Assembly (NCBI RefSeq): GCF_002878395.1
Contig: NC_061120.1
Location: 113,897,212-113,961,211, forward strand
Direction: 5' to 3'
Length of the DNA: 64,000 nucleotides
Origin: Capsicum annuum
Taxonomy: Eukaryota > Streptophyta > Magnoliopsida > Solanales > Solanaceae
The notes under the pieces were generated by a model, which did no database searches, was not told the origin of the DNA, and was given only the letters and a program-made list of their open reading frames with translations. Positions 49,127 through 60,436 of this stretch are shown one piece after another. How positions within the stretch are numbered: position 1 is the stretch's first letter; each line of letters opens with the position of its first letter. Position numbers and translations under genes: made by a program.

Positions 49127-50150
49127 TTAAAAACTCAATAAAAGATGTACGAAGGATTTGGTTATAGGATACATCAAGAGTGACACTTTGCTTGTCATGT
49201 AGACCAAGCAACAAGTTTGGTGCAGCGTATCACCATTTCTAAATTTGGCACCGGGGTCAAATAGAAAAAGTGGACATAGACATGAGTCTCGACAACACTT
49301 CCCTTTCTCGTGGTCTACACCCAAACTAAATGACATACTCTCTACAATAATAGATATATCATCCAAAGCAAATAGAAAGTAGAGAAAGGTATCACTCAAA
49401 TTGACTTCTACTAAGGTGCTCTCATGTGTATACTCACTACTAGTTTCCCAATAATCACCATGAGTACTCTCAACAATGAAATCACACAAAGTAGAAGAAG
49501 AAGTAGCTTCCTCAACTACACATTCCTTACCCTTAAGAGTACTCTCATCTTCCAAGAAGAGATTTCCCTCTTTAGGAGGAATGTTGTCACACCATAGTGG
49601 GTTAGCATATAGGTTATAGCTTCCAAGGCAAGCTATACCATTATTTTCACCACTAGGTTCATTAGGAGTGTTTAAATCATCTTCAAACAAGACATTATAC
49701 ATAAAAAGAGTGTGATCTACCTCACAGACAGATTTGGAACAAGCAAGTTCCTCACTCTCTAAATGATCAATATCAAGTTTCAAGGATGTTTCAAACACAA
49801 CATTACCCCAAGAAGGGCTCTCGGGTTTATTCTCACTTTGATCAATATTTTCAACATCATCACACACTTGAGGTTCATTATTTACATCATACACATCCTC
49901 AAGTAGTTTGGTAATTTTCACACATAACTTGATCGACACAAATTTCAGAAGATAATGTACTTTCATTCAACATAATGGTTTTAACACTAGGTGGACATAA
50001 ATCGATCTTACAAGAAGAGTCTATTCGGTCATCAATAGGATCAACTAGTGTATCCACACTCACAACATGTACATCATCATCAAGTGACAAAGAAACAATA
50101 CACTCACATAGAGGCAAGCTACAACTCACACTCAATGGGCTACTAGCCAC
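49127..50150 (-). pseudogene. Acidic C-terminal region of the non-autonomous element's protein
   Basis: Two minus-strand pieces (49899-50150, then 49127-49966, 279 codons) overlap and look like one ancestral reading frame shifted once. The product is strongly acidic (many D/E, for example LDIDHLESEELACSKSVCEVDHTL and KEGNLFLEDESTLKGKEC) with scattered Cys. It ends in a more hydrophobic tail (CPLFLFDPGAKFRNGD, then SFVHLLLSF). I recognise no enzymatic domain. It follows a retropepsin-like region and occupies the place where RT would be in an autonomous element. The role is unknown. Confidence 0.7.
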
Positions 50151-51366
50151 AAATTATTATTCACATGTACAAAAGTGTAAGAGTTTGCCATTTTACCTTG
50201 AAGTCCTTGAGTAGATTCTTCTTTGTTATAGTGTGAAGGTACTCTAAAAGTTTGGGCAGTAACTTTCTTTTGGCATTGTTCTTCTTCTCTTGCCATGTTG
50301 GTACCTATAGAAATGTCCTTAGAAATAGATGGACAACCAATGTTAGCATGGTTTGCTGGTAATCCTCTTACTTTGTTCCACACAACCTCTCCTTTTTCCA
50401 CTCTCGGATTACCACCCTGCACTCCCTTACTCCTCTTAATCTTTTGTCTCTTATAATAATTTGGATTGGAGTAGGTAGGCATTTCTCTTCGTGGCTTGGG
50501 CAGCAAGTAAGTCATGAGGAAATTCCCCCATTGGTCTCTTATAATATTTGGCCAACTTTGCACGTTTGGAACACTATGTTGTGCAAACCAATCCGCACCT
50601 AAGCATACATGATCGTATGTCAACAGAAGAATATCGCACCACACCTTCTCATGGTATTCAAATTGGGAGAAAATACCTTGACCCTCTCGGTAACCTTAAA
50701 CCCGTCCAAGAAGTATGGAACAAGTAAAGGCTCACGAAACAACCCCAAGTAGTCAACCATGGATGGAACGATGTAGTTTCTATAGTACCTATCATTTAGC
50801 ACAACAAGGCAGCCCGATATCCCACACATGGTCACCTTTATAGAGTGTACACTCCTTCTTGGATCAACATTGTAAGGCATACGAGTACCCCTTGGTTTTG
50901 GAGATCCATACCCTCTTTTTCTCATTGGACAACCTCCACTAGAGCTAGTATAACCATTCACACTATATCGACTATGATAAGAAGTACTACAAGGTAGAGA
51001 ATATGGATCTTCGTACTCCTCACGTGTATTCTCATCATAGCTCTCATAAGCTTTGCGAACAAAAGGGTTATACCTAACACCAAATCTAGGTTCAGAGTAA
51101 GAAGTGTAAGACTCCTCACATGCCCCAACATCATTATAAGATCCATCACGAGGTCCTACATTATCTCCAAAGTTACCATAAGCACTAGGCACTTCATTCA
51201 CCTCATTTCCTCCCTTAAAATAGTAACTTTCAAATCTGCCTAAGTTTCGATCATGGCTATTTTCATAGCCTCCGCAATCTCCCTCAACTTCGTAGCCATA
51301 AAACCCCTCACTACAATCATAGTCTCCCATGTTGTAGTCACAATAATCCCCGACTATCAAAGACAT
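50132..51366 (-). pseudogene. Tyr/Gly/Asp-rich and retropepsin-like protein of the non-autonomous element
   Basis: Two overlapping minus-strand pieces: 50620-51366 (248 codons) and 50132-50644 (170 codons). The N-terminus is rich in Tyr, Gly, Asp and Glu (YNMGDYDCSEGFYGYEVEGD). A retropepsin-like part follows: KVTMCGISGCLVVLNDRYYRNYIVPSMVDYLGLFREPLL, FLDGFKVTERVKV, then after a frame change CDILLLTYDHVCLGADWF (the ILG-type second half). The active-site motif is not obvious. The end is basic (RRKI and KRSK-rich, about 50400-50470). A one-frame shift at about 50630 separates the two. No capsid domain or CCHC is visible. It resembles protease portions of plant Ty3/gypsy polyproteins. Confidence 0.75.
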
Positions 51367-52528
51367 ATTCCCCTTCTAACACCTTTTAAACCTACAAAAT
51401 GAACAAACAAGATTAGTAGTAAAAACTTCTCACTGACACTCGTATTCACTCACCTTTGTGATTCTCACAATTGGAGCGGCAAATATTGAAAGTTGCTTAT
51501 ACTCCGGTAGTCAATAGGATGTCAATTCTACTTGGTGGCTGGAATAGATTCTTGTTTGATCGACTCAAGACACAAAAACAAAATTTACTTATGAACTTGA
51601 AACAAAGAAGTTACTACGAGTTAAAAATGAGAAAAGCACACAAATAACGAATAGACGAAGAAATAGATTCAATAATTAATCTACAACTAAGTAGGTGATT
51701 ACTAGTTGTTAATTAATTCTGGAATCAAGACATGAAACTAATGAAACAATAAGATGAAACTAAGAATAAAAAATTTTGAGCTCGAAAATATTGCGTGAAC
51801 AGTAGCAGTGATGACATGACAGCCACGTATTAGTTCGATTTTATCAAGTGGTTATTCTCAAATATTCAAGTCTTGGTCAAAAAAAATTAATTTAGATTGG
51901 TGGAATTTGTTTTAGGAGAGAAAATAAGTCTTGGAGCCTTTTTCAATTTTCAAGACTTGACTTTTTCTTGTACTTCTTAAAATATGGATCCTTAAATCAT
52001 GGAAAAGTGTTGGAAAGTGGTTGAGACTTGATTGATAGGTCCCTGTTGGTTATAGTGTCTTTCAAGACTAACAAATAATACACCCTTTTCCTTCAACTTT
52101 TTTGATTTAGCATTCACTTTATCTTCAACAATATATGAAGGTGGTGATGAACATCAAGAACAAAAACAACACCAAGAACTACAAAAATAATCTTCAAGAA
52201 CACCAACAATTTTTCACACGGCCAACTCCAATCCATAATAACAATATCTCCAACACTTGGCCAAGAAAACTACAAATTCAACAAGTTCAAGCTCAAGTTT
52301 AGATCTAGACTCAAATTGTTAGTGGAAAAGAAAACTAACAAGAATATTACTAGATCTAGACATACAACAAACAAATCTCGGCCAAGACACAACAAGAACA
52401 CAATTTTCAGCCAAGAACACAAAGGTGGCAAATTTGACTGTTTCTGAAATTTTTAGATTTCAGTTTCTTTTGGTAGTTTTTAAGGTCTCAAACCCAAGAT
52501 TGATTTTGTGGGAACAAAATCAAGACAT
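51367..52528 (-). other. Leader of the non-autonomous element
   Basis: A 1.16-kb untranslated leader on the minus strand lies between the primer-binding site and the first open frame. It includes runs such as 'aagaacaccaacaa' and 'ttgacttttt' on + (for example 52150-52220). I see no coding segment. Packaging signals would be expected here but none can be recognised. Confidence 0.65.
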
Positions 52529-52540
52529 GCTTTGATACCA
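52529..52540 (-). promoter_or_regulatory. Primer-binding site of the non-autonomous element
   Basis: The minus strand reads TGGTATCAAAGC, one base from the initiator-Met type TGGTATCAGAGC, two bases inside the 5' LTR boundary at 52543. Confidence 0.9.
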
Positions 52541-52542
52541 AA

Positions 52543-53393
52543 TGATATGGAAAGACAAGGGAAGCACAAAACAAACACCAAATCAGTCCACTAATCTTAA
52601 GGATTCAAGGACCAAGATGGAGACCACACTCGAATTCGCTACCAACAACAAGAATACAAGATACAAGAGTATATTTTAACACCAAAACAGCTACAAAACG
52701 TGATGAAAAAGATGAACAACAATAATACAAGTTTTGGATTCAACGAAGACCCCAAAACAGTCCACTACACAACACAAACATGATTTGTAAGAAAATAAAG
52801 ATAGATAGTGAGACCAAGATTATTACAAGATTAAGAACCAAGGGTATTTCAACACTAACCCCTAATGAATGTAATAATCAAAACCACACTCTTACGGTGA
52901 CCACCAAGGGAATGAACTCACCTCAAGATCTATCATTTCCAAGCAAAGATCAATATTGGGTTTTCCAAGCCCTATGCTAAGGATGACTTTTCCAAGACCT
53001 ACAACTAAGGGTGTTACACTCTCAAAAGAGAGAAAATATGTCTTTCAGTTCTTCATCATTCCAAGTCTAGTGAAAATAAGACTAAGGGAGCCTATTTATA
53101 ACATATTACAAATGAAGATAAAAAGACCACTTTGACCTTAATGAGAGGGGCGGCCATTATGTGTAAATAAACCATGTGTAATGTCCAAAATGCCCTTAAT
53201 TAGGTCCAAAACCATGATTCCTCAACTTTAAATGCTCCAAGCAATCTTCCACACGCGAGATTTCTGTAAGTTATGATCAAAACGGGTCCTCCATGCATGT
53301 TCTTGTATTCTCGAGGTGACCAAGTCTTGAACCTCTATGTGTTGGCCTCTAAAAATATCATAAAAAGATAAGATGGCCATTCGTCCCATATCA
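52543..53393 (-). mobile_element. 5' LTR of the non-autonomous minus-strand element (851 bp)
   Basis: It starts on + with TGATATGG and ends CCCATATCA. On minus it reads TGATATGGG to CCATATCA. It is nearly identical to 48099-48951. Together with internal 48952-52542 the element is 5.3 kb. A TATA box (minus TATAAATAGG, + 53091-53100) lies about 295 bp from the LTR start, where a promoter is expected. Confidence 0.94.
53091..53100 (-). promoter_or_regulatory. TATA box in the 5' LTR of the non-autonomous element
   Basis: The minus strand reads TATAAATAGG. The other LTR has the same site at 48648-48657. It lies in the normal U3 position. Confidence 0.65.
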
Positions 53394-53462
53394 GGGATGG
53401 TCTCCGGTCCTTGGTGGACTTGAGATGCCCTTCTTGGATAGGCCCTGGTTTGGGTCATGACA
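53394..53462 (+). mobile_element. 5' LTR of family A copy 3, last part
   Basis: It begins with gggat (right target-site copy) and continues 'ggtctccggtccttgg' to 'ggtttgggtcatgaca'. This corresponds to 30623-30687 and to the LTR end at 7478. It completes the three-piece 5' LTR (1610 + 586 + about 64-69 bp, about 2.26 kb). Confidence 0.88.
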
Positions 53463-53467
53463 AAGAA

Positions 53468-53478
53468 GGTATCAGAGC
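53468..53478 (+). promoter_or_regulatory. Primer-binding site of family A copy 3
   Basis: GGTATCAGAGC follows the LTR end by five bases. It is the initiator-Met type with its first T replaced by A. Confidence 0.9.
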
Positions 53479-54600
53479 TCTAGGTTTATGGTCAACTGGG
53501 TGTCCACAAAGTATTGTTAAGTAAATTCTCTTTTATATGTGTGTAGCGGGCCACACTTATTAGGGAGAGGCTATGAGACATTTAGGAATATCTCTCTTTT
53601 TTGTTGTTATATTTTTATGCTATAGAGTCGAGCATGCTGAGGTACCTTTAAATTTTAATTAGTTCATATTCTAGATCATGAATCCCAGATGATCTAAAGA
53701 TCATGGAAAATCCTTACCATTCGAGGACAACGTGGATAGAGCTCATCTAACTTATGTGGTACAGACCTAATCAAGGTTTGCTCCTTATGATTGCCCCCAT
53801 AGAGTTCCATCTATCTCTACTAACCCTACTCTATTAGGTAAAATTCATGCTCTATCACCTCAAAGAGGTATCACCAATACCTAGTTTTGACATTCTAGTC
53901 ATTTGTTGACCCAGATAGTGGCCTCTCTAATATGCTAGTTTGGTCTTTTTAATGTGAGAAAGGATTAGGCAAAGGCAAAAAATAAGCAGAGCAAGAAGTT
54001 TCAACATTCAGAGTAGGAGAAGGGCAAGATAAATAGTGGTTAGATATGGTGGACAATGGTCCAAGTAGAGGAATCGGGCAATTCCCATGTGATTGTTAGT
54101 ACTCCTTATCCTCAGTCTTTTAGTGGTCATCATTTTCGGACTGGTGGAGCTCGGGCAGCCCCACCTTATTCTCCCTACTATTTTTATCGTATGTTTCACC
54201 ATATTTATTGCTGTAAAGATAGGGATCAGTGATTTAGTTGTTGTCAATTGGGTCACATGAAGTGAGAATGTCCCATAAGGGTTGCCTTTAGGCAAATAGA
54301 ATTACGGTTGCCACTTCTCTAACTCTTGCACCCAGGGGTGCTGCTTCTGGATTTGGTATTAGACAGGACCCTCTCTATGCTCTCCCTATCCTTTAGGAGT
54401 CTGAGGTATCTCTTGATGTCATTAATGGTAATTTAAAACTCTTCTTCAGTGATGTGTGCTATTTACTTATTTTGGGGGTCAACTCTTACTTATGATAGAG
54501 GTGGATATAAAATACTCCATGCCTATTGCACTATGTCTCTTTTCATGGGTCTCACTTTTGGTAGTACGACCGATAGTAGTCATTAATGAGAAGTAACACT
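53479..54600 (+). pseudogene. Leader, truncated gag and protease remnant, family A copy 3
   Basis: A leader like that of copy 2 ends at the ATG at 53678 (gag start, MNPR, then a stop). The N-terminal gag segment includes FAPYDCPHRVPSIS and LLTQIVASL (about 53780-53935). Most of the capsid is deleted. A zinc-knuckle remnant at about 54228-54275 reads .FSCCQLGHMK.ECP, with the first Cys now a stop. A retropepsin start follows (ALPIL, SLDVINGNLKLFFSDVCYLLILGVN, about 54375-54490), then the match fades. RT, RNase H and integrase are absent from this copy. Confidence 0.75.
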
Positions 54601-55206
54601 CCCATCCTTAATGTAGGTACTCTAGTCCTTAAGTGATCCTTCTTACGTTTGGATAGTATTGGCTATAGAAGAATAGTACCATTTTGGGAAAAGGAATAGA
54701 TGTTATTTATTGTGAAATTTGTAGGGTAACTACTCAAGCTAAGGTTATAGGGGCATATAGAAGAGTAAGATGAACTTGGGTTAGGTGAAATAGTTAAGAA
54801 AGAGAGATGTGGTAATAACTTTTGTGATAGTGTTTGAGGTTGCTAATTTTGGCGGGGAGATCCACAAAGAGGGTATAGTAAAGATAGGATTGGATGTGAT
54901 GATTTATTGATACACAAAATTCTATTGTTATGCAACTAATAACCCTTGATTTGAGACCTAAGGTTAGATCATAGTGATAAGATGGAATAACATTATTGGT
55001 GGGATTTACAGTATAGGGTCCAATAGCTTATTGTAGACCCTTTAACATTGTATTAGTCCTTATAATAGGAGTAAATAATCTTATTATCATGACCTCATAG
55101 TTATGTGTTTCACAAAGTAATTATGAGACTGAGATGGTGGAATATGTGTTCATAGTTAAGAGCATAGTGGAGAAGGGTGGTGATAGGTACGGGTGACTAT
55201 ATGCCT
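54601..55206 (+). other. Unassigned internal DNA of family A copy 3
   Basis: This noncoding DNA lies between the protease remnant and the nested copia-like element. I find no recognisable domain. It may be highly decayed internal sequence or an unrecognised insertion. Confidence 0.35.
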
Positions 55207-55974
55207 TGTTGGGGATTGAGTACACTTATTGTTTCTATATGTAGTTTTGATAATAACTAAACTACAAGGGACCAGGTCCCCTGATGTACAAGATACAGTG
55301 TAGCTGGCACGCATTATTTGCATAGTTTTATCATCTTGTGTAACAAACTTGTAGGTGTTATTTTGTAATAATTAGCATTGCTAGTCCAATGATCTTTCAA
55401 GCCTTAATGATCACTCACCTATAAAAGGAAAGATACTCCTCTTCAAAAAATGGTTTTTTGAAATTACATAGAGTCAAGAGAGGCAGCAAAACCCCAATTT
55501 CAACGTGTCTTAAGTTCTAAGCTTGATGAGTGCTTAAATAGAAATAGTTCTTGTGTAAGTTATAATCTTTAAATGAATTACTCATGTTATGAGAGTAATG
55601 ACTTTTTCTTTTTTATTAGGGACTGGTTAGGTAGAGTTTCCTAAGTATGAGACTGATTAGAGTTAATAAGTATAGAAAGGGTCCTTGGTAGAGTCAACAA
55701 GATGAGTTTAAAGTTGAGTTGCTACAAGCAAAAGGAGCCTAGAGGTAGGATAAAATATAGACTGTAATCAGGAAGTTGATTATAGTGAATTTCCTTGGTA
55801 CGTGTGAGGGCAAGCCATGGTTTTTCACATCCTAGGTTTCCACGGAAAGATCTTGTGTTTTTCTCTCTTTCTACACTTTTTCTTATTCTTTGGTTATTTT
55901 TATGTGTTTTGCCTGTGATTGATCTTAATGAGTCTGGTCCCTAACTGTGTGGTAAAAATATTAGGGTTTCAATA
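55207..55974 (+). mobile_element. 5' LTR of a gag-only copia-like element (768 bp)
   Basis: It starts TGTTGGGGATTGAG and ends near 'gggtttcaata' before the primer-binding site at 55977. It is colinear with 60437-61192, sharing 'aaactacaagggaccaggtc', 'caagagaggcagcaaaa', 'aatgaattactcatg' and 'gagggcaagccatgg'-type blocks. Divergence between the two is roughly 20% by eye. Confidence 0.88.
55420..55428 (+). promoter_or_regulatory. TATA box in the 5' LTR of the copia-like element
   Basis: TATAAAAGG lies about 215 bp into the LTR. The other LTR has a degraded form (ctaaaaaag, about 60638). Confidence 0.65.
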
Positions 55975-55976
55975 AT

Positions 55977-55989
55977 TGGTATCAGAGCC
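55977..55989 (+). promoter_or_regulatory. Primer-binding site of the copia-like element
   Basis: TGGTATCAGAGCC, a perfect match to the initiator-Met type, two bases after the LTR end. Confidence 0.95.
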
Positions 55990-56031
55990 TAGTAACTATA
56001 AAAGGTTAGCACCTACAGTATCTTGGTTAGA

Positions 56032-57960
56032 GTGGCTGCTCCACCTAATCTAGGAGAAGGGCAATCTACCACTAGACCACCCAGATTAACTGGGCAGTAC
56101 TATGGGTGGCAGAAAACTAGGATGTTTGACTTTATTATGGCCGAAGATAGTGAACTGATTGACATAATACTTAATAGTCCTTATGTTCCCATAAGATAAG
56201 TCATAGAAGAAGATGTTATGAGAATGGTTGTTAAAAGAAGGAGGGAATTCAATAATGAAGATAGAAAGAAAATTAAGAAGAACTATAAGGCCAAGAAATT
56301 ATTGGTTTATGGTATAGGGCCTGATGAGTATAATAGGATTTATATTTGTGAAAATTCAAAAGATATAAAATTTCTTGAGGAATGTTTATGAAGGTACTAC
56401 TGATATGAATGATTCAAAAGTAGATATGCTAACTACTCAGTATGAAACCTTTCCAATGAAAGAATGACAACCATCCAAGAAATGCATACAAGGTTCAGTT
56501 CCATCACTAATGAGCTTCATTTCTTAGGTGAAGTGATTACCTTGTACAAGAAACTCTGAAAAATTATTGGTGTCCTTCATAAGACTAGGGAATGAAAAAT
56601 GGATGCAATAACTGAGGCAACAAACCTGAAGACCCTCACCATGGATGAACTGATTGGAAATGTAAAGCCTCATGATCTCAAGAAACAGCAAGGGATGGAG
56701 AAAAATGATTAAAAAGGGGTAAAAACCTGTTGCATTAAAAGCTTAAAAATTTGATTCAGTATAAGACGACACTTATATTGCTGATATCGCAAGTAGGATT
56801 GTTAAAGCCATGAAGATAAGTGGCCAGTTCGAAGAAAGAGCTGAGGTATGTCATAGATATAGATGTAATGAGCATTTCATTCAAGACTGTCCATTACACA
56901 AGGTAGATTACAAGGGGTAACTCAAAACTGTAGGTGACAAAAAGAATGAACAGGGACCAGGTCCCTTAAAATTCAAGAAGGAAGGCTTTGGCTGACTATG
57001 CAGTAAAGCATGCTCGGGTAGCATGGGTAAATTTCTCCAGTAAATTAGATAAAGATGAGAATACTGGAGATATTTTTTTGCTAGAAGTGGAAGAAAGTCA
57101 AGTTATCTATGACTCCTTATTTTTATTCATGTAAAAGATAGACGATAAAAAGAAGGTAACTCTTTCTAATATTAAAAAGAATCTAGATAATTATATTGCT
57201 AGTAAGATAAAAAGGTTTGCTAGTGTCCTGATTGACACTGTATGTGAACTAAATATTGAGCAGAATGACTTGGAAGAAAAACTAGAGAATTAAAAGCATG
57301 AGATGATTGTTTTAACTATCCAAATTTCTAAATGTGAAGAGTTATTCACAAAGATAAAATCTAAAAATATGAATTTGGTGAGTAGTATGAAAAAGTGAAG
57401 TGACTTAGATGACAAAGGAAAGACAAAAGATTCTTGGTTTCAAATTGATCTTGAAGAAAGGTTGAAGGATTTTCAAGAACATCTCATGGCAGTACTAGAT
57501 AGGAATAAAGAGCTAGAGATGGAATTGGTCCTCTTCAGAGAAAAGTTGAAAAATTCTCTTAAATAGACTGCCTATTCATAGATACTCTTTAATCTGACCA
57601 GTCAAGTTGTCAATGATATAAGAGGTTTGGGATATCAAGTAGAACTCCAACCGGTTGATTCAAAAGAAAAGGGTGCTCATTACATTTAAAGCAAACGGCA
57701 TGAACTCCTATGCACTCACTGTGGAAGAGATGGACATTTGAAATAAATATGTTAGTCCTGGCTTAATGATAATTTGAATAATACTGAATACATTATTTAG
57801 AAGATTGGACATCCTAAGGGATTCAAGTCCCTAAAAAGGATGAAGAGGAATCTATCACTACCTAGATGGGCTAAGAAAATTTTCATCACACCATTATCCT
57901 CCTACTATGCACTCAAACTTAAATGGGTTCCTGAATCTAACTTGTGATCATGACTCCAAG
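56032..57960 (+). pseudogene. Copia-like gag (UBN2/DUF4219 type) remnant
   Basis: The normal ATG start is GTG at 56032. The frame then reads AAPPNLGEGQSTTRPPRLTGQYYGWQKTRMFDFIMAEDSELIDII, EDRKKIKKNYKAKKLLVYGIGPDEYNRI, then after frame changes TTIQEMHTRFSSITNELHFLGEVI and TMDELIGNVKPHDLKKQ. These match the copia gag family seen widely in Solanaceae. A decayed CCHC knuckle is at about 56845-56900 (CHRYRCNEHFIQDCPLHK, a key Cys replaced by Tyr). A second CCHC-like piece (CTHCGRDGHLK.IC, about 57710) and a WVPES tail follow. No protease, integrase or RT follows, so the element is non-autonomous. Stops are frequent. Confidence 0.85.
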
Positions 57961-60436
57961 CATGGGAAAGGGATTGTCATCAGGAATAGTATATTGATTA
58001 AAAGGGTTTAAATCCTAGTGATAAAAAGTGAGATTGCGTTCTCTTTCTCTGAAGATACTTCATGAAATGGTGTCTTATTATGAAAAGTTAATCTTAAGGA
58101 CCTAGTCCTTGGCTTATGAAAGTTGATGTTAAAAAAAATGGGGTATGTGAAGCTTGTGTACAAAAGGAAGCCCAAGAATGAACTTTAAGGTTTGATGAAT
58201 GAAATTGTCTTTGAGAATGAACTGAAAAAAGAATTATGTGGATTGATAAAAGAGGTGAATGTAGTTTTCGATTGGTCAGGAAAATAGTTGATCCTTGGAA
58301 TGGATAAAAATGCTTAGCAAAAGGATGAATGATATAGATAAGCCTTTATTATCAGGGACCTAGTCCTTAGGAAATTCTTCTTAGAAAGAGAAGCTTCAAT
58401 AACATGAATAAAGTCAAGTTTGGGACCTAATCCCGAGACCTTCTTTGGAACAAGTTTAGAAATAAAAGGAGTATGTTGAGATTAAAGCCTGATAGTGACT
58501 TAATCTAATACGTGAATCAATATCTCTTGACAAAATTGGCTATGATAAGGAGACATGTATCCTTGATAAAGTAAGTGAATATTAGTCTAACTCAGTGTCA
58601 TACCTTTATAGGTATACACCCATGGGAGCATTTTTGAAAGTTGACAAATATTACTTATACAAATTTGAATATTTACTCAAAAGGGAGAGGGACCGTGTCT
58701 TATCTCTTAGGTTGGTTCACTAAAGTATGATTTAATAATAATAAAATGTTTTCTATAAAGCCATGTGTTTTTCTTTCTCCAAACAGAAGCTGTTAATTCC
58801 TTTGCAAAATGAAGAGTTGCACTTATTAGGCTAAACCAAACTGGTCGTTCTCACTCCCTTTCCCTCACAAACCCAAATAACTAACAATACTACTCCTTAG
58901 AAAAATAAGAACCCTGAAGTAGATAAAACTCTAGGAAATAAAATTGTATTTTCCCTCATCCAAAATATTGATCCATCCATAAAAGAGAGAAGTTACTATT
59001 AAAAAGGAAGAGGCAAGTAATTAGACAAAAAAAAGAGATGAATGATGTGGCTAGTTAAAGAAGGAATAAAATATTGATGACTTAGAGTGTTTAGTCTTAA
59101 AGAAATTTTGATCCCAAGATATGTGAGAAGCCTAGAATGATGGAAGTTGGTAAAGTATGCCAGGCGCCAAGGATGGCTATATCTATTAGAGAAAACAACA
59201 CCAATTATTTTTTAAAATGAGGTGCAAGGGAAACTCTCAATTTAGATGAAGAATAATGGGGTAAGATCTTGGATATACCTATAATAGATGTGAGAATAGT
59301 TGTGAAGTAGCATCCCTCAATTGAGCTCATGATCAATGAATCAAAGATAGGAGGAACATTAACAACTGGAGTGAAAATGAAGTTCTTAAAAATGAGTATC
59401 AACAAGTATTTGAGTTCATAAAAAATGTATTGCTATAAAGGTTAGAAAAGAGAATAAATTCCTCTAGTATTGACTTGTTCTTGATTGAAGGACTGAGCAA
59501 GTTTAAGTTATTAAGCTTATCGAAGTACATAAAAAAGGTAATTTGTGAGAAGGATGGAAATAATGGTATGTCATATAGGTACCTAAAATTACAGAATCAG
59601 AAGTTGTCTTCTAAGGGACCAGGTACCACTGATGAACTTACAGATGAAAATGCAAAACAACAGGCAAAAATGGAAGAACTAACTAATAAAGATTAGTGAT
59701 TGAATGATAAAGTGAAGAATTTTATCAAAAAATTATTGAATGCTCATATTACTAGAAATACATGATTAGAAATGCTGCTTAAGTTCTTTTCTCATAAACC
59801 TCCCTCTATATTAGTCTTGTTATCCTTATTCCCTCTTAAACTTGTGTCAGTTTTATATCCTGTTTGTCATAATGGCTTTTAATGAAAATTATATTAATGG
59901 TAATTATTCTAGCTTACTGTACTAGTACTAACTCTTATGCATGGATGAATCTTTGCTCTGTGTGTTACATTTGTTATCTTTCTTGCAAAGTTGTTCTTCA
60001 TATTAATGTAGCCTTAGTGGCCATGAGTTAAATAACTTATTATTAATTTACTATTGGTTTACTACTAATCATTTTAATGATGCTAAAAAAAGGGAATACT
60101 GAGTTCATGTAGTAGGGACCAGGTTACAGATAGGTTACAGATATGAATAACATGTTGATAGAGGGAAGTGTGCAGATGCAAAGCAAGAATGGCATAAATT
60201 ATAAGAGTGCAAGTGCAAATAAAGCGTGCCTGAGTAAACTAAATGAAGGTTCATAGTGACAAGGGGAAGAAAATAAGAAGTTTTGGTTGTAAATAACAAC
60301 AAGGGACCAGTTCCTATATTGCATGAAGATGGAAGAAGCATGATGATAGGGAGAATATTCATCTTTAGGTGGTAATATAAAATATAATGAATGCAAACAG
60401 ATGCTCCAATTGTATGGTTTGGTTTGTTACCATTAA
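57961..60436 (+). other. 3' internal region of the copia-like element, no pol seen
   Basis: About 2.5 kb lies between the gag tail and the 3' LTR. Short coding-like scraps include ACVQKEAQE (about 58155) and KELCGLIKEVN (about 58235), but no copia RT or integrase motif. The 73-codon frame at 59475-59696 is lysine-rich and unsupported. Several GGGACC-containing palindromes occur. An A/G tract at 60085-60095 resembles a polypurine tract but is about 340 bp from the LTR. Confidence 0.6.
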
